Shown: positions 45,405-54,039 of the stretch, piece after piece
How the letters are laid out: each line of letters starts with the position of its first letter
Position numbering within the stretch: position 1 is the first letter of the stretch
Source: Tolypothrix sp. PCC 7910
GTDB taxonomy: Bacteria; Cyanobacteriota; Cyanobacteriia; Cyanobacteriales; Nostocaceae
Direction: 5' to 3'
Assembly (NCBI RefSeq): GCF_011769525.1
Contig: NZ_CP050440.1
Span: forward strand, 3,411,501 to 3,475,500
Length of the DNA stretch: 64,000 nucleotides
The notes under the pieces: generated by a model
Told to the model about the DNA's origin: nothing
Seen by the model: the letters and a program-made list of their open reading frames with translations, nothing else
The model's database searches: none
Program-made: the position numbers and the translations under genes

Positions 45405-46790
45405 ATGACCGAACAACAAACTTGGAGCCAGCGATTTGAATCAGCGTTACATCCAGCGATCGCACGTTTTAATGCCAGTATAAGTTTCGATATTGAGTTA
45501 ATCGAATACGATATTACTGGCTCTCAAGCTCATGCCAAAATGCTGGCTCATACTGGTATCATTTCCCCAGCAGAAGGAGAGCAGCTAGTTGCAGGTTTAG
45601 AACAGGTTCGCCAAGAATATCGCCAAGGCAAGTTTCAGCCGGGTATTGATGCTGAAGATGTCCACTTTGCTGTGGAACGGCGATTGACAGAAATTGTTGG
45701 CGATGTGGGTAAAAAATTACATACTGCGCGATCGCGTAATGACCAAGTTGGCACTGATACTAGACTCTATCTCCGCGACCAAATCCAACAAATCAAGAGC
45801 CAATTACGAGAATTTCAAACAGTTTTACTAAATATAGCTGAAAAAAACGTTGAAACCCTAATTCCTGGCTATACGCACTTGCAACGCGCCCAACCCCTGA
45901 GTTTAGCGCATCATCTCTTGGCATATTTTCAGATGGCACAACGTGACTGGGAACGTCTAGGAGATGTTTATCGCCGGGTAAATATTTCACCTTTAGGGTG
46001 TGGTGCTTTGGCAGGAACTACTTTCCCTATAGATCGCCACTACACAGCGGAACTATTGAATTTTGAGCAGATTTATACCAATAGCCTTGATGGTGTGAGC
46101 GATCGCGATTTTGCGATCGAATTTCTCTGTGCTGCTAGTTTAATTATGGTTCACCTCAGCCGCCTTTCAGAAGAGGTGATTCTTTGGTCATCAGAGGAAT
46201 TTCGCTTTGTTACTATCAAAGATACCTGTGCTACAGGTTCCAGCATCATGCCCCAAAAGAAAAACCCTGATGTACCAGAACTTGTCAGGGGAAAAACAGG
46301 GCGTGTATTTGGTCATCTGCAAGCAATGCTGGTGATTATGAAGGGGCTACCCTTGGCATATAACAAAGATTTACAGGAAGACAAAGAAGGTCTATTTGAT
46401 AGCGTCAACACAGTCAAAGCTTGCCTAGAAGCGATGACAATTTTGTTGCGGGAGGGTTTAGAATTTCGTCCTCAACGTTTAGCACAAGCAGTTGCAGAAG
46501 ACTTTTCTAACGCCACAGACGTAGCAGATTACTTAGCTGCAAGAGGTGTGCCTTTCCGCGAAGCCTATAATATGGTGGGTAAAGTGGTAAAAACCAGCAT
46601 TGCCACAGGTAAACTCCTCAAAGATTTAACTTTGGAAGAATGGCAACAAATTCATCCAGCTTTTGCAGCCGATATTTATGAGGCAATATCTCCTCGTCAA
46701 GTAGTCGCTGCACGTAACAGTTACGGTGGTACAGGCTTTACCCAAGTCCGCAAAGTCATTCAAGCCGCCCGTGTTCAAATAGCTGAATAG
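45405..46790 (+). CDS. argH: Argininosuccinate lyase
   Basis: Last step of arginine synthesis, splitting argininosuccinate into arginine and fumarate. The 461-residue protein carries the fumarase/lyase superfamily signature [12 protein letters not shown] (about residues 280-291), with the catalytic Ser in this loop, plus [12 protein letters not shown] (about 108-119) and [16 protein letters not shown] (about 153-168, with the catalytic His). Arginine from this pathway is a cyanophycin precursor, linking it with cphA in this window. A terminator shared with the convergent 54-residue gene follows. Confidence 0.96.
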   Translation: MTEQQTWSQRFESALHPAIARFNASISFDIELIEYDITGSQAHAKMLAHTGIISPAEGEQLVAGLEQVRQEYRQGKFQPGIDAEDVHFAVERRLTEIVGDVGKKLHTARSRNDQVGTDTRLYLRDQIQQIKSQLREFQTVLLNIAEKNVETLIPGYTHLQRAQPLSLAHHLLAYFQMAQRDWERLGDVYRRVNISPLGCGALAGTTFPIDRHYTAELLNFEQIYTNSLDGVSDRDFAIEFLCAASLIMVHLSRLSEEVILWSSEEFRFVTIKDTCATGSSIMPQKKNPDVPELVRGKTGRVFGHLQAMLVIMKGLPLAYNKDLQEDKEGLFDSVNTVKACLEAMTILLREGLEFRPQRLAQAVAEDFSNATDVADYLAARGVPFREAYNMVGKVVKTSIATGKLLKDLTLEEWQQIHPAFAADIYEAISPRQVVAARNSYGGTGFTQVRKVIQAARVQIAE

Positions 46791-46918
46791 GGGGGAACTG
46801 CGAAATTCGGGCCCCACGACTGCAGGGAGTGGAAATTGGTGCATGCGAGAGACAAGGGGAACAAATCAATTCAAAATTCAAAAGAATACACTGTTCCCCG
46901 TTCCCTTTCACAAATCCC

Positions 46919-46947
46919 TATTACCCATGCCCAATGCCCAATGCCCT
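46919..46947. repeat. CCCAATG heptamer repeat
   Basis: TTACCCATGCCCAATGCCCA followed by ATGCCC, the same unit as at 8172. Confidence 0.7.
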
Positions 46948-46966
46948 TTGACAAATACCAATAAAT

Positions 46967-46994
46967 AAGGGCGTACATAACTCTGTACGCCCAA
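46967..46994. terminator. Terminator between argH and the 54-residue gene
   Basis: Perfect 9-base-pair stem GGGCGTACA (46969-46977) with TGTACGCCC (46984-46992), followed on the minus strand by TTATTTATTG and on the plus strand by AAAATTT. Confidence 0.7.
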
Positions 46995-47034
46995 AATTTA
47001 AACATTCAAAGAGCAAGAATATGGTTGAGATGAC

Positions 47035-47199
47035 TTACTCAGCATCAATTGCTGCTGCGCCCTCATCTTCCTCACTCTTAGGTGGTCTTTGCTGGAACCT
47101 TCTCTGCATTCTTCCTGTAGTAGTTCGTTTACGAAACTTTCTGGCATATGCCTGGTTCCGTAGCGCCTTTTCTTTTTTCGGGTTACGGCGCTTAGCCAT
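47035..47199 (-). CDS. Small basic protein, 54 aa
   Basis: A gene translated by hand on the minus strand: it begins MAKRRNPKKEKALRNQAYAR, continues with KFRKRTTTGRMQRRFQQRPP, and ends in an acidic tail SEEDEGAA...IDAE. The N-terminal 40 residues are about 40 percent Arg/Lys, like ribosome-associated or RNA-binding proteins. GAGGTG lies directly before the ATG at a usual distance, and a terminator follows its stop. I recall similar small proteins in other cyanobacteria but no characterised function. The plus-strand frame over it (47021-47269) is its shadow. Confidence 0.8.
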   Translation of the reverse strand: MAKRRNPKKEKALRNQAYARKFRKRTTTGRMQRRFQQRPPKSEEDEGAAAIDAE

Positions 47200-47905
47200 G
47201 TTCACCTCATTAAATAAACAACAAAAAAAAGCTACTAGGCAATATCAGCTACCGTTGTTATTGATATAATTTTAGCCCAGTCTAGCTATTCACACAGTTT
47301 GAACAGCATACTATTATAGCCTAGTTGATTTGTTTAAGTCAACTTAAATTTTGAATAGCTTTCTGATCAACTAGTAGTTGTTATTCAATTTTGCTCTAGA
47401 GATATGGCTAATTACCTTTACTAAGGTAGGACTTCAAAATATATTTTTTCTGGTTCAGGGTTTCTGCTATTTCAAAATTACATTTGATTGCACTCCAGAA
47501 AGCCTGAGTTCAAAGCATAATCAAGAATATTTATCTTTAATGAATAAGTATTTTTAGTATTTATGAACTATATTCAGCAGTACCTTTGGCAAAAGTCGAT
47601 TTTCTCAAATTAGGATATATGAACATATATATTTATCATTGTCAAGGGCTTTTTATCTGTGATCTTCAATGATAAATGCAGATAAAAGCAAAAAATTAAA
47701 ACATCCTTTTAAGGATGATCTTGTATAAAGGTACAAGCTAGAAGATTAAAGTAGGATCAGAGGATAGAGTTATTTTCAGGAAATGCTAGAATGAAATCTC
47801 ATGCCCTGAACATAGCTGTATAATAAATAACTTAAATAAATTGAGATTTAAACATCTATGTTAAGTGGTGAGAACTAAATAGCATAAAATAAAAACATTT
47901 GCAGA
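47200..47905. other. Long AT-rich intergenic region
   Basis: About 700 bases without a gene. It holds two hairpins: GCTTTTTATCTG with CAGATAAAAGC (47648-47689) and CATCCTT with AAGGATG (47702-47717). They could belong to an uncharacterised small RNA or be leader structure. No tRNA fold was seen. Confidence 0.4.
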
Positions 47906-48400
47906 TTGAACGTTCTTGCTTTGTTTACGATAGCTATCAAGTCCACACGTAGCTTATGGCGTTTTGGACAAACAGTATTGGGTCTTATATTCCGTCATCC
48001 CATTACTGGCACCAGCATTATCCCGATTTTACCTGATGGTCGGATTGTGCTGATTCGGAGAAGTGACAATGGCCGATGGGGTTTGCCTGGAGGTATGGTG
48101 GACTGGGGAGAAGATATTCCCAGTACAGTTCGCCGAGAATTGCAAGAGGAAACTGGATTGGAATTGGTACAAATTCGGCGTTTGGTAGGGGTTTATTCTT
48201 CACCAACCCGAGATCCGAGGATTCATTCAATTTGTATTGCTGTGGAAGCAGAAGTACAAGGAAAAATGGAGGTTCAGGATACTTTGGAAGTTACAGATAT
48301 CCAAGCATTCTCTCCTGACTCTCTGCCTTTAGAACCGATGTCACATGACCATTATCAACAGTTGCAAGACTATTTAAATGGCTTGACAATAGTGGCATAA
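47906..48400 (+). CDS. Nudix hydrolase
   Basis: A 164-residue Nudix hydrolase. The box GMVDWGEDIPSTVRRELQEE followed by TGL (about residues 72-94) is complete. VLIRRSDNGRWGLPGG before it and GVYSSPTRDPRIHSICIAVEAEV after it are typical. The first 30 residues are an N-terminal extension with hydrophobic and basic character (LFTIAIKSTRSLWRFGQ). The TTG start at 47906 has no clear Shine-Dalgarno, so the true start may be internal. Substrate unknown; it is the third Nudix gene in the window. Confidence 0.83.
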   Translation: MNVLALFTIAIKSTRSLWRFGQTVLGLIFRHPITGTSIIPILPDGRIVLIRRSDNGRWGLPGGMVDWGEDIPSTVRRELQEETGLELVQIRRLVGVYSSPTRDPRIHSICIAVEAEVQGKMEVQDTLEVTDIQAFSPDSLPLEPMSHDHYQQLQDYLNGLTIVA

Positions 48401-48637
48401 CAAAATTTAGTTTGTTGTTAGTCGTTAGTCATTAGTTATTGGCTTTTGGCTCTATTTGTGTTTTCTACAACTAATGACTATCAACTATTGGCCAAACTAT
48501 GCTACAACTTAAAGCGGTTTACACGTGGTGTAACTAGAATTTTGGTGTTGAGGGAACAGTTCTCTGTTCTCTATTTCTTCATGACAAAATTCATTTGCAT
48601 CATTAAGTGATAATTGCTATAACTCTTAAAATTTAAG

Positions 48638-49447
48638 ATGGATACGCTATTTCGTAACTCCCGGCGGAAACTCTCACAAGGACTATTATTTTGGCGAGAA
48701 GCTGGTCAAGGTATTCCGGTAATTTTATTACATGGTGCATGGAACGATAGTAGTCAATGGGTACCCTTGATAGATTCTTTATCTGACAATTTCCATTGCT
48801 TTGCACCAGATTTATTAGGATTTGGAGAATCAGATAATCCTAATATTCATTACTCAATAGATCTAGAAGTAGAATGTTTAGCTGAATTTTTGCAAGCATT
48901 GAAGCTAGAAAAAGTATATTTAGTAGGGCATTCTCTTGGGGGTTGGATTGCTGCTAGCTATGCGCTGAAGTATCCAGAACAAGTTAATGGTTTAGTGCTG
49001 CTATCACCAGAAGGGGTAAAGATAGAGAGACAAGAGAATCGATGGCAGAGGATGCAGCGATTAGCTAAATGTCCACCATTAATATTTAAACTATTAAAAT
49101 TGCTCAGTCCATTAATTAAAATTGTGGGCTTGCAAGAAAAAATTCAACAATATTTGCAGCTACATAATTTAATGTTGCAATATCCTATAGGTTGCCAATT
49201 ATTATTTTATAGAAAGCCCCCAGAGATTGAAGCAGAATTACTGCAAAATCAATTGTCCGTAATTGAATTTCCAGTATTAATCTTACAGGGTGGTAAAGAT
49301 ACGGCAGATGCTATTGCTAAAAGTCAAACCTACGCTCAATTGCTCCCTAAATCTGAGTTTAAAATTATTGCTCATGCTGGTAATGATTTACCAGAATCTT
49401 GTGTTGGGGTAATGGCTGAAGATATTCGGGAATATATCAAAAAATAA
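48638..49447 (+). CDS. Alpha/beta hydrolase
   Basis: A 269-residue alpha/beta-hydrolase fold protein. The oxyanion segment VILLHGAWNDSSQW (about residues 28-41), APDLLGFGESD, nucleophile elbow VGHSLGGW with Ser99, and the late acidic residue region VLILQGGKDTADA (about 214-226) with a His near 247 (IIAHAGND) give a full catalytic set. The cap domain lies at about 125-195. Substrate cannot be inferred. A CPA1 antiporter gene follows 118 bases downstream. Confidence 0.85.
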   Translation: MDTLFRNSRRKLSQGLLFWREAGQGIPVILLHGAWNDSSQWVPLIDSLSDNFHCFAPDLLGFGESDNPNIHYSIDLEVECLAEFLQALKLEKVYLVGHSLGGWIAASYALKYPEQVNGLVLLSPEGVKIERQENRWQRMQRLAKCPPLIFKLLKLLSPLIKIVGLQEKIQQYLQLHNLMLQYPIGCQLLFYRKPPEIEAELLQNQLSVIEFPVLILQGGKDTADAIAKSQTYAQLLPKSEFKIIAHAGNDLPESCVGVMAEDIREYIKK

Positions 49448-49565
49448 TCTTCCTGCAAAATGTAGATTTTTTACAGAGATATTTCTGGTATATAACATCA
49501 AGTACAAAATTACTGCCAATTTGTCTTCTTTTGCATTTATCATATTTTATTCCGTATTTATATAA

Positions 49566-51119
49566 GTGAATGTTGCTCAATTAGTCACTGTTTCAATTAT
49601 TCTCCTGCTTGTAGCCACAGTTGTAGCGCTGCTATGTCGTTGGTTACGAGTTTCTTATGTTGCTGGTTTAGTTTTAGCTGGTTTAGTAGTTACAGAACTT
49701 TTGCCACAACATATTGGTCTCAATGATTCTTTAATTTTGAATCTATTTATGCCAATTTTGGTGTTTGAGGCAGCTATTAATACTGATATTAGCCGCCTTC
49801 GTAGCACTATAAAACCAATTGGCTTATTAGCTGGGCCAGGAATTGTGATTTCTTCTGGAGTTACAGCAGCACTTTTGCATTGGGGATTAGGTATAAATTG
49901 GACAAATGCACTACTAGCTGGGGTAATTTTGGCAATCACCGATACTGTTTCTGTGATTGCTGTATTTAAGGAAGTGCTTGTCCCTTCTCGATTGTCAACC
50001 ATTGTTGAGGGAGAGAGTTTATTTAATGATGGTGTAGCGCTAGTTTTATTTAGCCTAATTGTAAAAGCGCATGAGACTGGCTCACTAACATTTCTCGCAG
50101 GACTACAAGAATTATTTGTGGTCGTTGTCGGTGGCAGTTTGGTAGGGTTAGCTGTGGGATATTTGAGTACAGGCTTATTTGTACGTGCAGATGAACCACT
50201 TAGCAGTATTTTACTCACGGTTGCTGTAGCTTTGGGAGCTTTTCAAATTGGTCAATCGTTCAGCGTTTCTGGTGTTGTGGCGGTGGTTGTTGCTGGCTTA
50301 ATTGTCGGTAGTCTAGGACTTTCCGGTAAAGTATCGGCTTCTACAAGGTTGACCTTACTGAGCTTTTGGGAATCTATATCTTTTGGTGTTAATAGCTTTA
50401 TCTTTCTGTTGATTGGTATAGAAGTTGACCTAATAACTCTTTGGCAAACCTTACCTGCTGTGCTGTTAGCGATCGCAGCTTATCAAATAGCACGCATAGT
50501 TTCTGTCTATCCATTATTAGCTATAGTACGTTGGTTTGACCGTCCAATTCCTTGGCGCTGGCAACATGTTCTGTTTTTTGGCAATATTAAGGGTTCTCTT
50601 TCAATGGCGTTGGCGTTAAGTATTCCCGCCACAATCCCAGGACGAGAACAGCTGATTGCTATAGTATTTGGGACAGTATTACTGTCTGTAGTTGGGCAAG
50701 GAGTCAGTTTACCTTGGTTGGTGAAGCGGTTGCAATTATCTCAAGTTTCAGCAACTCGTCAACAGGTTGAAGAATTACAAGCGCAATTAATTACAGGTAA
50801 AGCAGCGCAAGATGAATTAGATACTTTATTCAAAAGTGGAGTATTACCAAAGGCTGTCTATGAAGAGATGCGTGCAGCTTATCAAGTGCAAGTAGCAGGT
50901 GCAGAAAAGATATTACGAGAATTATATAATCGTCGTGCGGATGAATTAGATATTAAAACTGGTGAGTCAAGTAAATTAGATGCTATTCGCCGTCGATTAC
51001 TTTTAGCAGAAAAAGCAGCACTAAATCAGGCGATTCGTCAGCGAATTCTCTCAGAAGAGATTGTTTATGAACGGTTGAAGAAACTTGATGAGCAATTGCT
51101 GCAATTAGAGGATGATTGA
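49566..51119 (+). CDS. Na+/H+ antiporter, CPA1 family
   Basis: A 517-residue cation/proton antiporter. About twelve helices cover residues 5-395. The conserved ion-binding region is GVILAITDTVSVIAVFKE (about residues 118-135), the ND-type motif of CPA1 is seen at VEGESLFNDGVALVLFSL, and FGNIKGSLSMALALSIP is the late arginine/lysine-containing helix region. A 120-residue cytosolic C-terminal tail (about 400-517), helical and charged, follows and may regulate it. GTG start at 49566. Ion specificity (Na+, K+) is not readable. Confidence 0.88.
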   Translation: MNVAQLVTVSIILLLVATVVALLCRWLRVSYVAGLVLAGLVVTELLPQHIGLNDSLILNLFMPILVFEAAINTDISRLRSTIKPIGLLAGPGIVISSGVTAALLHWGLGINWTNALLAGVILAITDTVSVIAVFKEVLVPSRLSTIVEGESLFNDGVALVLFSLIVKAHETGSLTFLAGLQELFVVVVGGSLVGLAVGYLSTGLFVRADEPLSSILLTVAVALGAFQIGQSFSVSGVVAVVVAGLIVGSLGLSGKVSASTRLTLLSFWESISFGVNSFIFLLIGIEVDLITLWQTLPAVLLAIAAYQIARIVSVYPLLAIVRWFDRPIPWRWQHVLFFGNIKGSLSMALALSIPATIPGREQLIAIVFGTVLLSVVGQGVSLPWLVKRLQLSQVSATRQQVEELQAQLITGKAAQDELDTLFKSGVLPKAVYEEMRAAYQVQVAGAEKILRELYNRRADELDIKTGESSKLDAIRRRLLLAEKAALNQAIRQRILSEEIVYERLKKLDEQLLQLEDD

Positions 51120-51506
51120 TTGGGGTAATTGGTAATTATCAAAGTAAAATTTTATCACTGTTATTTGACAATACAGTTCAGATAAGATCATTAGTGATTG
51201 ATTTGTCAGTTGTGGAAACAGCTAGCTCAATTGGGGGATTCTCCCCCAAACCCCCGATTGGGGGACGCAACCGTCCCCCAAACCCCCTCCAAAATTATTG
51301 TTTTGTTGTCAATTTATTTTTTTAGCGGAACTGTATTGTGTTATTTGATTAACATTTTAAACATCGTCCAAAATGAAAACTGGAGTTTTTCAAAAGGGAA
51401 GAGGGAACAGGGAAAAGAAAAGTGTGTAGGATTTGACAATCAAATCCGATTGTGAAAAAACTATGGGTTTCAAAGTAGACTCGGTTTAATTTGAGCAAAT
51501 CATAAT
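51120..51506. other. Intergenic region with a repeat
   Basis: No gene. The repeat at 51231-51290 is the main content. The overlapping open frames at 51116-51455 are low-complexity translations of it. Confidence 0.45.
51231..51290. repeat. GGGGGA/CCCCCA palindromic repeat
   Basis: TTGGGGGATTCTCCCCCAAA followed by CCCCCGATTGGGGGACG and CGTCCCCCAAACCCCCT. Two nested inverted repeats of a type frequent in cyanobacterial spacers. Confidence 0.75.
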
Positions 51507-52070
51507 TTATTTGGCAGAGGTGACTTGAGATTTTCTTAAGTTTTTAATTACTTTGCCGGGACTTACGAAAGAAACTCCTTGCTGAAATTCAGTTGCAATC
51601 ATTACAGCTTCAACTATCGGTTCAGAAATTATTTTTGGGGATACCCACTCTACAATAAAATTTGCTCCAGAACCGCCACTCGAGTCGGTTCTGTTGACAA
51701 AAAAATCAGTAGAACCTAAAGCATTAATTTGTATAGGCTGATCTAAATAATTTTTAATTAATTTTCCATCTGAATCATAGTAACGAACAGAAGTAATAAT
51801 CATTGGATTATTTAAATCTGTATTCCGAATACTCAATGTGGCTGCTAAATCTAAAATTTTCCGTTCATCATTATGATAAATATGGGAATAAATAGGGACA
51901 TAAATAGTTTGACCCATTGCTATTTTAAAATTTTTATCTAAAGTTACTACTTGTTGAGGTATCTGTGTTGTAGTAGTTGCAGTTAGTGATTTTGTTTGAC
52001 TATTTGGCGATGTGCAAGATCCTAAAACAATCAAAGCAAATATTATATAAAAGCGTGGGTAAAGCTTCAT
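51507..52070 (-). CDS. DUF3124 domain lipoprotein
   Basis: A 187-residue exported lipoprotein. The N-terminal helix ends in the lipobox VLGSC (Cys18), and a short Thr-rich linker (about 25-35) follows. The domain shows YVPIYSHIYHNDERKILDLA (about residues 57-76), LAATLSIRNTDLNNPMIITS and FVVSPGKVIKN-like segments matching DUF3124. The family's role is unknown. I start at MKLYPRFYII (52070) because the lipobox then lies at the proper distance; an upstream ATG at 52166 would add 32 residues overlapping a repeat. Confidence 0.75.
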   Translation of the reverse strand: MKLYPRFYIIFALIVLGSCTSPNSQTKSLTATTTTQIPQQVVTLDKNFKIAMGQTIYVPIYSHIYHNDERKILDLAATLSIRNTDLNNPMIITSVRYYDSDGKLIKNYLDQPIQINALGSTDFFVNRTDSSGGSGANFIVEWVSPKIISEPIVEAVMIATEFQQGVSFVSPGKVIKNLRKSQVTSAK

Positions 52071-52080
52071 TGTAAGGATG

Positions 52081-52107
52081 TTCGCGTAGCGTCTCCGCAG
52101 GAGAAGG
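52081..52107. repeat. GCGTAGCGTCTCC repeat element
   Basis: TTCGCGTAGCGTCTCCGCAG followed by GAGAAGG, containing the inverted pair TCTCC/GGAGA. Part of a Nostoc-type repeat family seen in part at 14394 and 32880. Confidence 0.65.
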
Positions 52108-52217
52108 ATGAATAAAAGGAGGAATGGCTTGGTTGTAAATAAGCTCGAAATGCTTACCAATAACAAAAGACTAAGGACAAATGACAGCCTCAGCCAGTAA
52201 TCTTTAATTTCGCCGAC

Positions 52218-52895
52218 CTATTTACAACCTTCCATAAAGTCTATGACTTGATGTAATGAACCTGGTTTAGTGACAACTAAAATAGTTGAACCAGGTTCTA
52301 AAACTGTACTACCGTTAGGAATTGTTAAATCTTCGTGGGGATGGGCTTGATAACCAATGATTAAAGAACCCGTAGGAAAGCGAGAATCTTGAGCAATTTC
52401 GGCCAGGCTACGATTTGCAACATAGCAATTGTTGGGAATGGAAAGTTTTAAAACTTCAATTTGTCCTTGCTCAAAATGCATCATTGATTCTACTTGCGGA
52501 TATTCAATGGCATTTACCATTGTGGAAACTGCTAGTTCAACAGTACCGATAGTATGATTAGCTCCAGCTACGCGAAAAGGTTCAGCGAAATCGGTATGGC
52601 GCATCCGAGTCACAATGTGGGGGACACCATAATGTTTGGCAAGAGTTACCATTGCTAAGTTCAAGGCATCACTTCTTAGCATAGCTGCCAACGCATCGGC
52701 TTTACGAATGCCAGCTTCTAATAACACTTCTGTACTAACAGCGCTACCCTCAAAAGCCATTGCACCTACTTGTTCGCGTGCATACCGACAAGCTTTAGGC
52801 TCAATATCAATTACAGCTACGGTATGTCCTAGTTCCACCAATTTTTGTGCCAAGTTTAATCCTACTAAACCAGCTCCACCGATTAGTATGTACAT
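52218..52895 (-). CDS. TrkA/KTN-domain potassium transport regulator
   Basis: A 225-residue cytosolic protein. The N-terminal Rossmann KTN domain starts MYILIGGAGLVGLNLAQKL (GxGxxG near residues 6-12), with VIDIEPKACRYAREQ (acidic residue binding ribose) and GAMAFEGSAVSTEVL. The TrkA-C domain occupies about residues 140-222 (QIEVLKLSIPNNCYVANRSL... GSTVLEPGSTILVV). Such proteins gate Trk/Ktr K+ uptake channels through NAD(H) or ATP. The partner membrane subunit is not in the window. Confidence 0.87.
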   Translation of the reverse strand: MYILIGGAGLVGLNLAQKLVELGHTVAVIDIEPKACRYAREQVGAMAFEGSAVSTEVLLEAGIRKADALAAMLRSDALNLAMVTLAKHYGVPHIVTRMRHTDFAEPFRVAGANHTIGTVELAVSTMVNAIEYPQVESMMHFEQGQIEVLKLSIPNNCYVANRSLAEIAQDSRFPTGSLIIGYQAHPHEDLTIPNGSTVLEPGSTILVVTKPGSLHQVIDFMEGCK

Positions 52896-53043
52896 GATTG
52901 CTTTTTGCTACGGTTCGACTTTTACTTTACAGAAAGCTGACGGGAAAGCCCACTAAATTCTCATTATGGGATGAACTGTTATCCACAGACTTAGGGCAAT
53001 TGGTATTCTTTTTATACTTAGGTGAGGTAAATAACGGCAGCTT

Positions 53044-53880
53044 TTATGAAACTCTAACTATTTTTTCCATCCCCCAAAAAATGAGATTGGGTTCTACAGT
53101 TAAACGAGATGCGATCGCGGGATATAAGGCTTGAAGATAATTTAATAGTATGGTGCGATCGCCTCCTTTAATCACTACCTTGCCTTCCGGAAATAATTGC
53201 CACCAATTCTCTATAAAATCTTTTATTCCCGCCAAAATTGTGTAAATAACGCCGCTTTGTATCGCTTCTGTGGTATTTAATGCAAAGCGTGGCGGCAGAG
53301 ATGCAATTGCTTGCGTTTCTATTAAAGGTAATTGTCCGGTTTTTTGACCAAGAGTGGTAAATTGCAAGCCTAATCCTGGTAAAATCGCACCTCCAACTAA
53401 ACATTCCTCAGCATCCGCAGCCGTAAAAGTTAGTGCTGTCCCCGCATCAATCACCAGCACAGGAAATCCCCAAGTTCTACCCGCACCCCACAAAGCTAAG
53501 GCGCGGTCAATTCCTAATGTGGGATAAAGCCCTTTGAGAGGTATTTGTTCTAAGGTGATGATCTGAACATTAGGGTAAGTTTGCCAAAGTGCTGTTTGAC
53601 TGGGAACGACAGAGGCGATCGCGAGGGGAAGAGGGCAGGGGGCAGGGGGCAGGGGGCAGGGAGATGTGTATTCTTCTTTGTTGGCTTTTGTGGAAATGGG
53701 GGGAGAAACTGCTGGTGGTAAATCATCCAGGGTTTGGCATTGTGCTAACTGCTGTATAACAGACTCAGGTAAATAGCCAGTATCCCAGGTATAGCGAAGC
53801 TTTGCGCCGAAAAATAATGCCCAATGTAGCCGGGAATTGCCAATCTCCAAGGCTAGCCAAATATTGTCTTTTTTACTCAC
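53044..53880 (-). CDS. coaX: Type III pantothenate kinase
   Basis: Phosphorylates pantothenate, the first step of coenzyme A synthesis. The 278-residue protein has the ASKHA-fold motifs [13 protein letters not shown] (phosphate 1; the usual Asp is Glu here), [16 protein letters not shown] (about residues 144-159) and [13 protein letters not shown] (about 165-177). Residues from about 62 to 83 include the insert [15 protein letters not shown], encoded by a GGCAGGG heptamer repeat that normally sits between genes. The insert lies between conserved blocks and may be tolerated as a surface loop. ATG start at 53880. Confidence 0.87.
   Translation of the reverse strand: MSKKDNIWLALEIGNSRLHWALFFGAKLRYTWDTGYLPESVIQQLAQCQTLDDLPPAVSPPISTKANKEEYTSPCPLPPAPCPLPLAIASVVPSQTALWQTYPNVQIITLEQIPLKGLYPTLGIDRALALWGAGRTWGFPVLVIDAGTALTFTAADAEECLVGGAILPGLGLQFTTLGQKTGQLPLIETQAIASLPPRFALNTTEAIQSGVIYTILAGIKDFIENWWQLFPEGKVVIKGGDRTILLNYLQALYPAIASRLTVEPNLIFWGMEKIVRVS
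53628..53664. repeat. GGCAGGG heptamer inside coaX
   Basis: Four to five consecutive GGCAGGG units in the minus-strand coaX frame, read as Pro/Cys/Leu-rich peptide. Confidence 0.85.
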
Positions 53881-54039
53881 TTATTACACCAGCACCCATA
53901 TAAATCTTTCTTTCCAATGCCTTATACCCCAATTTAAAATTCTTAAGTTCTCTATAGATTTTTTAATAAAAATTAACATTCAACACGTGTAACAATAGAG
54001 TCAGAGGAAAATATACTCATTGTGCTAAGGAAGGGAGTT

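Noticed and set aside
47021-47269. 82-codon plus-strand frame
   Set aside because: Antisense to the credible 54-residue basic protein gene, which has a good ribosome binding site and terminator.
51116-51455. Two overlapping frames after the antiporter gene
   Set aside because: Pro-rich translation of the GGGGGA/CCCCCA repeat.
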